A stretch of 12,791 nucleotides of DNA, from NCBI GenBank assembly GCA_021734595.1, contig JAIPIO010000096.1, positions 1 to 12,791 of the forward strand, read 5' to 3'. The stretch is from Kiritimatiellales bacterium. Lineage in GTDB: Bacteria; Verrucomicrobiota; Kiritimatiellia; Kiritimatiellales; Pontiellaceae. The notes under the pieces are model-generated. The model saw nothing but the letters and a program-made list of their open reading frames with translations, was not told where the DNA came from and did not search any database. The position numbers were made by a program, and so were the translations under genes. Below, in pieces: positions 9,101-12,791 of the stretch (position 1 is its first letter; every line of letters starts with the position of its first letter).

Positions 9101-9467
9101 CAAAGAACCTCTGCAGACCGAAACCGAACAAGCCGCCGAGCTGCTCAAGCGCTACACGGTGGCTCGTCACCTCGGCGTCGAAAGAATCTTCTGGGCATGG
9201 GGCATGATGGAAGGGTTCAAACACGACGATAGCTTTTTCGACCACACCGGACTGGTCTACGAAGGCAATGGCAACGACGACCCCGGACGAGGGGTGAAAA
9301 AACTGTCGTACTGGAGCTACGGAAAGATGACGGATCTTCTTCAGTATTGGGACGGTAGCACACCCCAAAAAATGGAAACTGCTCCAGACGTCTATGCCTA
9401 TCGATTCCCGTTGGCCGCCGATCCGGAGCGCGGCATCATTCTTGCGTGGAAGGAAATTTTGCAATGA
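6129..9467 (+). CDS. Secreted multidomain protein: CBM-like, regulatory-like beta domain, transglutaminase-like and clan-A glycosidase-like
   Basis: 1112 residues from the ATG at 6129 (AAAGG at 6116-6120). The frame is open back to a TTG at 6036, but that lies inside the hairpin and would bury the signal peptide. Order: signal peptide (1 to about 22). NLLVNPGFE... to WFDDLCFSEV (about 27-177) is a galactose-binding/CBM4-9-like fold. GSIEGIVTAEGNPLPEARV... (about 180-265) resembles carboxypeptidase-regulatory beta domains. A transglutaminase-like core follows, with PDELLRTRCGICVEQSLLM and LNIPAR (likely nucleophile C414 in GICVEQS; H454 and D494 are only candidates for the other catalytic residues). 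An unassigned linker/beta region runs to about 690. A (beta/alpha)8-type glycosidase comes last, with E872 in YWQIDNEPP as probable acid/base and E976 in WITETGTY as probable nucleophile, the clan GH-A pattern (GH39-like, uncertain). It probably attacks a glycan or glycopeptide outside the cytoplasm. It stops abruptly after GIILAWKEILQ, where relatives usually continue. Confidence 0.8.
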   Translation: MKNVYKRFAVAFAIFTPFFCIASKEPNLLVNPGFEMENSSPWKGVEMRGESRFDIDRTLAASGTSCAKLAGGRTSFGMWRQRVAVESGRVYSLQGQVAFENIEPPGECRLEIVFLDDHNRLLQRLPLPGHTGSRGFSLDYPSGLKTRVPDDAVAAQINLCLRGGGTAWFDDLCFSEVPVGSIEGIVTAEGNPLPEARVRLHGAIFGKEYETRTDGNGRYRLDDIPASFPRYVLMCSKENYQTRTAGDLDIADGETITANFEIVPGVDPDLLEIRFGTLAESSMTPRNTIPDGAVIPNTATGYPEEVRCFLEPDEYTQSSHPEVVAQARRILDTVPSADRSDTRAVAWALFEWMSRNIEHDSILEKGGNRREKPFSDATSGIWQTISGEGWCWGKSFLDWCYRPDELLRTRCGICVEQSLLMAAMMRTLNIPARTSSGSYEFYACAPNQTGVWIHGSATAGRTSFRETGRLGTGFEGQTPEIRYSVCGVSVIHEDWNAENKILWRERHPWGERYEATAAGEQQALKDLTAFARTGEAPRGALSKPRGRPNENPRDVRRENRPPEKTKQIHYSALTLNLCNIGTQRILDVRFPLASASDAEMPEAICKTWSNHPECVTRTWVETTDNPPAKGAERWFHIEFNLESLLEQSNEAASENEPTTILPVASETVSVVSALPQAESGANISGEPVFKTETLATVNGRLELHLDSNPVWIIEGDMTSQRGLATSDSPFGIHPATAPGGDYTYASEIGIDWERAGKYFMWVLSDPSLNGIYDWSGYDPYFHNVPAGMQIMKNITVAHDGMVKVPGRRTHQSQNHRQIPDISRHLDGTTYRPADSEAYSRWVQAAVERYDGDGTDDMPGLSNPVKYWQIDNEPPRLREGYADLVRITYSAIKKADPTTQVLLGGLELPVEERSRKNWTRTQLPILRELGGNDIDILDLHYFGKVGGWENMPDALDRVRRDLEDCGFSRSLPIWITETGTYSGSPANRRGDDKEPLQTETEQAAELLKRYTVARHLGVERIFWAWGMMEGFKHDDSFFDHTGLVYEGNGNDDPGRGVKKLSYWSYGKMTDLLQYWDGSTPQKMETAPDVYAYRFPLAADPERGIILAWKEILQ

Positions 9468-9525
9468 AGGAACATGAGTTGCGGCGCAATCGCAGGGTCT
9501 TTGTGAAAAAAAAGAGAAAAGCCGC

Positions 9526-9540
9526 TTCCAATCGTTGGAA
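9526..9540. repeat. Third copy of the TTCCAA-N3-TTGGAA palindrome
   Basis: TTCCAA-TCG-TTGGAA, 59 nt after the stop of the large multidomain gene and 21 nt before the sulfatase remnant. It matches the two half-elements of the hairpin at 6025-6064 in arms and spacing, with only the central triplet differing. The large gene is thus bracketed by this motif on both sides. Confidence 0.75.
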
Positions 9541-9561
9541 TAGTCGGTTAATAAGGAGCCT

Positions 9562-9678
9562 GTGCCGCTGATGGTCAATGAGGACCGTCCCTACGCCAAG
9601 GAACACCCTCAGGAAGTCCGGTACGAAAGGCAAAAAGCCGTGCGCGGCATCCCCGACTGGGTTCCGCCGAAGCTGTAG
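9562..9678 (+). pseudogene. Remnant: last 38 codons of a lost sulfatase paralogue
   Basis: These 117 nt align without gaps to the 3' end of the second sulfatase (5905-6021) with 8 mismatches (109/117, 93%). Five of the mismatches are synonymous. The encoded tail differs at three residues (I to V, K to R, E to V) and ends in the same RGIPDWVPPKL plus TAG stop. Similarity stops sharply at both edges. A TAG at 9541-9543 closes the frame upstream, so no catalytic domain remains. An ATG at 9571 with AAGGAG at 9553-9558 could in principle express a 35-residue peptide, but a gene relic is the simpler reading. The excess of silent changes indicates that the copy diverged while still functional. Confidence 0.9.
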
Positions 9679-9688
9679 GACTGAGACA

Positions 9689-9717
9689 TGAGGCGTGAGA
9701 GTTCATTTCGCGCCTCA
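9689..9717. repeat. Stem-loop of TGAG-type heptads in the leader of the third sulfatase
   Basis: TGAGGCG (9689-9695) pairs with CGCCTCA (9711-9717) around a 15-nt loop. The left side reads as three near-identical 7-mers, CTGAGAC, ATGAGGC and GTGAGAG (9681-9701). The right side (9711-9725) is a roughly inverted version. It could be a dispersed repeat or a weak attenuator-like structure before the sulfatase. There is no T-run, so terminator function is unsupported. Confidence 0.45.
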
Positions 9718-9725
9718 CTCGTCAC

Positions 9726-9735
9726 GTAAATTTAC
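9726..9735. promoter_or_regulatory. 10-bp palindrome GTAAATTTAC upstream of the third sulfatase
   Basis: A perfect self-complementary decamer 24 nt before the TTG start and directly after the heptad stem-loop. Its position would suit an operator, but palindromes of this size also arise by chance. No convincing -35/-10 pair was recognised beside it. Confidence 0.2.
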
Positions 9736-9749
9736 AAACATGGGAAAAC

Positions 9750-9753
9750 GGAG
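9750..9753 (+). promoter_or_regulatory. Ribosome-binding site deciding the TTG start at 9760
   Basis: GGAG six nucleotides before TTG 9760. Starting here gives a complete signal peptide (KLYIWATFLTMISATLLFAA). The next in-frame ATG (9793, residue 12) has no Shine-Dalgarno-like sequence and would truncate the leader, so the TTG start is preferred. Confidence 0.65.
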
Positions 9754-9759
9754 CGAATT

Positions 9760-12168
9760 TTGAAACTATATATTTGGGCAACCTTCCTGACGATGATCTC
9801 CGCAACGTTGTTGTTTGCCGCCGCGCCGCAACAGCCCAACGTCGTTCTGGTGATGACCGACGACCAGGGATACGGCGATATCGGATCGCACGGGAACCCT
9901 TTTCTCAAGACGCCGAACCTGGACCGGCTGGCGTCGCAGAGCGTGCGGCTCGACGACTACCACGCCTCCCCCTACTGTGTTCCGTCCCGCGCCACGTTGA
10001 TGACCGGAAGGTATGCGGACCGTACCGGTGTTAAGAACCGCCTGAACACCAACTGGTTTGTGCGTACCGACGAAACCATGGTCGGCACCATGTTCCAAAA
10101 TGCCGGATACGCCACCGGCATGTTCGGCAAGTGGCATTTGGGCGACAACTATCCGTACCGCCCCGAGGACAAGGGTTTCGGGGAGGTGCTGCGCCACCAC
10201 GGCGGAGCCATCGGTGTCATGGTCGATTACTGGGACAACTGCTACGTGGACGACACCTACTACTCCCGCAACGGCAAGCCGGTCAAGGTCGAGGGCTACT
10301 GCACCGACGTCTTCTTCGATGCCGCAACGCGGTTCATCGAGAAAAACGCCAAAGCCAAAAAGCCATTCTTCGTGTATCTGGCGACCAACGCCCCGCACGG
10401 ACCGAGGATTTGCCCGCCCGCCTACAGCGAACCCTATGCAAAAGGAAAAACGAGGAGAACCGCCACCTTCTACGGCATGATCGCCAATATCGACGAGAAT
10501 GTGGGCAGACTCCGGGCCTACCTGCAAAAGCGCGGATTGGCGGAGAACACGATCTTCATCTTCACCACGGACAACGGAACGGCCGGCGGCCAGAGCGTCT
10601 TCAACGCGGAGATGCGCGGGCACAAGATGGAGCCGTACGAGGGCGGACACCGTGTGCCGTTCTTCCTGCACTGGCCCGGCGGCGGCTTTGACAGCGAACG
10701 GCGCATTGAAACGCTGACTGCCCAGATCGATGTGGCCCCCACCCTGCTGGATCTTTGCGGCATTCCCCAGCCGAAAGGGAACCGCTTCGACGGCACCTCC
10801 CTGCGCCCGCTGCTTGAAAAGGGCGACCACCCCGGGTGGCCGGACCGCATCGTCATGACCGATGGCCACAACAAGCAACTCCCGACAAAATGGTTCAACA
10901 CAGCCGTGATGACCGAACGCTGGCGGCTCGTGGACGGCAAGGAGCTCTACGACATCGAAACAGATCCCGGCCAAAAGGAAAATATCTACGCCAAACATCC
11001 CGAAGTCGTTGAGCGGCTGTCCCGCCACTACGACTCGCTGTGGGATGAGTTTCAGCTTCCCTTCCAGAATGCGGTGGACATACCACTGACCGAACCGGGA
11101 GCGCGAACGGTCGCACTGAACTATCACGATTGCATGGATCGGCATTTTTTCTGGCATCAAAGCGATATTCGCACGATCGAAAAATGGATCGACAAACCGA
11201 GCAGCGACCGTACCCCCGCCTACTGGCCGGTCAGGGTCGGGAAAGACGGTGAATACCGGATCGAGCTGCGCCGCTGGCCCGTGGAGCTTGACCGCCCAAT
11301 ACACGCCGACATACCGCCGGGAGCAAAAGTATATGGACGCAACGCCAACCGGACCCGGCATGGAATCGGATTCCCTGCCATAAAAGCGAACCTAGCCATT
11401 GGCGACCAACTCTTAACGACATCCGTGGACAAGCAAACAAAAGCAGCGGTTTTCCAGACCAAACTGACCGCCGGTTCGTACCGCCTTTCGGCTAGGTTCC
11501 ATGACGCCGAGGGCCGGTCGCTGGATGCATTCTATGTCTATGTCAGCGAGAGTGATGGGCACTCTGAAGTACATTCTGCGCCAAAGCGAGCAAACCCCAT
11601 CGAGGAAGGATCCGACGGGATAACCTGCCATCATGATTTCTTGGGACTGGAAGCCAACGAATTCAGTTTTGACCCCATCGTGGCGAAATTCGTGCGCATC
11701 GTTATTCACGACAGCATCAAGTCGCGACCGCCCTGCATCGATGAACTGGAGATCTTCAGACCTGGAGCAACCGGGAACCTTGCGATGAAATATGGCTTGC
11801 CCAGCGCATCCTCCAGTCTGGGTGGGTACGAGAAGCATCGGATCGAACACTTGAACGATGGGAAATACGGGAATCTCCACAGCTGGATCTGCGGCGAGAA
11901 GACCGGCTGGTGCCAGATTGAACTGACCAAAAAAATCAAGATCGACCGGGTGGTTCTGTCCCGGGACCGCGATGGCAGGTTGGAAGATCGATCCCCCCTC
12001 TCCTTCGATATCCAGGTATCGAAAGACGGCAAGGACTGGGAAACTGTGAAGAAAATCCGTCCAGCAAATGGTACCTCGGCAAAGAACAACCGTTCAATGC
12101 GCAGCCTTCACCTGTCTACACTAACACCTTCGACCCCGCCGCGCTGCGACGGGCACTCGACGATCTGA
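9760..12168 (+). CDS. Secreted S1-family sulfatase, third of three, running into an HzsA-related discoidin domain
   Basis: The 802-codon frame starts at TTG. The signal peptide is about residues 1-21. The sulfatase domain has D34-D35 (TDDQGYGD), C73 in CVPSR (73-77) as the formylglycine cysteine, GKWHLG with K124/H126, APHG with H213, TDNG with D271-N272, and K289 before EPYEGGHRVP. A C-terminal beta domain, ending ...AFYVYV at about 595, is where such sulfatases normally stop. Instead the frame continues into a discoidin (F5/8 type C)-like domain, from about GLEANEF (629) through HLNDGKYGN and IDRVVLSRDRDGR to KDWETVKKI (765). That domain belongs by similarity to HzsA-related/PVC proteins. 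The last 30 or so residues are out of frame because of a deletion near 12060, so the annotated stop at 12166-12168 is not the true end of the conserved product. It may be a real fusion or the result of a deletion joining two genes. Confidence 0.85.
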   Translation: MKLYIWATFLTMISATLLFAAAPQQPNVVLVMTDDQGYGDIGSHGNPFLKTPNLDRLASQSVRLDDYHASPYCVPSRATLMTGRYADRTGVKNRLNTNWFVRTDETMVGTMFQNAGYATGMFGKWHLGDNYPYRPEDKGFGEVLRHHGGAIGVMVDYWDNCYVDDTYYSRNGKPVKVEGYCTDVFFDAATRFIEKNAKAKKPFFVYLATNAPHGPRICPPAYSEPYAKGKTRRTATFYGMIANIDENVGRLRAYLQKRGLAENTIFIFTTDNGTAGGQSVFNAEMRGHKMEPYEGGHRVPFFLHWPGGGFDSERRIETLTAQIDVAPTLLDLCGIPQPKGNRFDGTSLRPLLEKGDHPGWPDRIVMTDGHNKQLPTKWFNTAVMTERWRLVDGKELYDIETDPGQKENIYAKHPEVVERLSRHYDSLWDEFQLPFQNAVDIPLTEPGARTVALNYHDCMDRHFFWHQSDIRTIEKWIDKPSSDRTPAYWPVRVGKDGEYRIELRRWPVELDRPIHADIPPGAKVYGRNANRTRHGIGFPAIKANLAIGDQLLTTSVDKQTKAAVFQTKLTAGSYRLSARFHDAEGRSLDAFYVYVSESDGHSEVHSAPKRANPIEEGSDGITCHHDFLGLEANEFSFDPIVAKFVRIVIHDSIKSRPPCIDELEIFRPGATGNLAMKYGLPSASSSLGGYEKHRIEHLNDGKYGNLHSWICGEKTGWCQIELTKKIKIDRVVLSRDRDGRLEDRSPLSFDIQVSKDGKDWETVKKIRPANGTSAKNNRSMRSLHLSTLTPSTPPRCDGHSTI

Positions 12169-12791
12169 CGGCCACGGCACCGGATAGGTTCCCCGATGAC
12201 GCGGAGCTGCGGCAACAGCTCGATGCCTGCGAGGAAATAGCAGGACCGGAAATTGCCGTTCCTTTTTTAAAAACCGAGGACCCCGAAAACAAAAGTGCGA
12301 AAGATTATGGACACAACCCGAGAAGGTTCTACTGGTCAAGCGGCACAAAAAGAAGGACGGCCTCCCCCTCAACTTCCACGGACTCGGCTTTATCCCCGGT
12401 GGGCCGACAAAATTTGACAACGAGATCGCCACAATGGATCTGAAGACCGGATCAATGTCCACGCTGTACCGACCGGATAGGGATGTGTCTGTGGGTGAAG
12501 TCGATCTTCACTTTGATGGTAAAAGCTGATGTTTTCACAACCGGACAAGGATGGTACATGGCAGATTCACGAGATCAACACCGATGGTTCGGGCTTGCGG
12601 CAGATAACGGGAAGCAAGCCCGAGCTCAGCGATCTCGACAACTATGATTCGGTCTACCTGCCCGATGGCCGCATCATTTTTGGTTCCACCAGCGGCTTTG
12701 CCGGCGTGCCCTGCCATGGCGGAAGGGGCGATGTTACCAATCTGCACATTATGAATGCGGATGGCTCGGGCGTGCGCCGCCTTGAGACGTT
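11545..12791 (+). pseudogene. HzsA-related protein (discoidin plus PD40 propeller), frameshifted and cut by the window edge
   Basis: Conserved sequence continues through three frames. The discoidin-like part is in the sulfatase frame to about 12060. From 12066 (KWYLGKEQPFNAQ, VYTNTFDPAALRRALDDL) it is in a second frame to about 12304. From 12305 (LWTQPEKVLLVKRHKKKDG, FDNEIATMDLKTG, VGEVDLHFDGK) it is in a third frame to the TGA at 12527. From 12529 (MFSQPDKDGTWQIHEI, TDGSGLRQIT, YLPDGRIIFGS, GVPCHGG, NADGSGVRRL) it is back in the first frame and open at the edge. Each switch is repaired by adding one base. DGSGLRQ and DGSGVRR are PD40/TolB-like propeller repeats, and the LLVKR...DNEI...DLHFDG order matches the HzsA-related family of PVC bacteria, which is named for hydrazine synthase alpha but of unknown function there. 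Left edge is approximate. It may be a decaying gene, or an intact gene with sequencing errors. Confidence 0.75.

Noticed and set aside
9464..9571. 35-residue very basic ORF whose ATG overlaps the stop of the large gene (ATGA) with AAGGA upstream
   Set aside because: The overlap looks like translational coupling, but the frame crosses the palindromic repeat and ends inside the sulfatase remnant. Its K/R richness comes from an A-rich tract. Most likely chance, though a peptide cannot be excluded.
8418..9578. 386-codon minus-strand ORF opposite the glycosidase domain
   Set aside because: The forward frame encodes the barrel with both catalytic glutamates; the reverse translation has no recognisable motifs.
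9766..11361. 531-codon minus-strand ORF opposite the third sulfatase
   Set aside because: Same kind of compositional shadow. The + strand frame has a signal peptide, the CVPSR motif and metal ligands.
1..12791. CRISPR array, tRNA, rRNA, transposase or prophage genes
   Set aside because: No regularly spaced direct repeats, no tRNA-like cloverleaf or rRNA-like stretch was recognised, and no transposase or integrase motifs appear in any frame.

Overview
The window looks like an accessory polysaccharide-degradation locus from a PVC-superphylum bacterium, most likely Kiritimatiellota or a close relative (Lentisphaerota and Planctomycetota are alternatives). This taxonomic call is inferred from three secreted formylglycine-type S1 sulfatases close together, a fucose-isomerase-like/sedoheptulokinase-like pair, a very large secreted multidomain hydrolase and a hydrazine-synthase-alpha-related (HzsA-related) protein with a discoidin domain and PD40 propeller. 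All convincing genes are on the + strand. The long minus-strand ORFs are shadows.

Layout. At 10-4335 there is a tight cluster: a secreted sulfatase (10-1473), an L-fucose/L-arabinose-isomerase-like enzyme (1515-2936) and an FGGY carbohydrate kinase (2950-4335), with gaps of 41 and 13 nt. A 207-nt gap follows that holds an imperfect palindromic repeat. A second secreted sulfatase (4543-6021) ends just before a perfect 18-bp hairpin. Next is a 1112-residue secreted protein (6129-9467) combining a carbohydrate-binding-like domain, a carboxypeptidase-regulatory-like beta domain, a transglutaminase-like cysteine domain and a clan-A-like glycoside hydrolase. The next 292 nt hold no intact gene. They contain another copy of the TTCCAA-N3-TTGGAA palindrome, the last 117 nt of a lost sulfatase paralogue (93% identical to the end of the second sulfatase) and a stem-loop of TGAG-type heptads. 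A third sulfatase starts at a TTG codon (9760). Its frame runs without a stop into the discoidin domain of the HzsA-related protein, whose remainder to the window edge is broken by three successive single-base deletions.

How it may work (inference): the sulfatases remove sulfate esters and the large hydrolase cuts glycosidic, and perhaps peptide, bonds of a sulfated glycan or glycoprotein outside the cytoplasm. A released aldose is then isomerised to a ketose and phosphorylated by the cytoplasmic pair. No transporter, SusC/D pair, regulator, aldolase or sulfatase-maturating enzyme lies within the window. The most noteworthy points are the transglutaminase-like plus glycosidase fusion, the sulfatase remnant beside it, and the sulfatase/HzsA-related junction.
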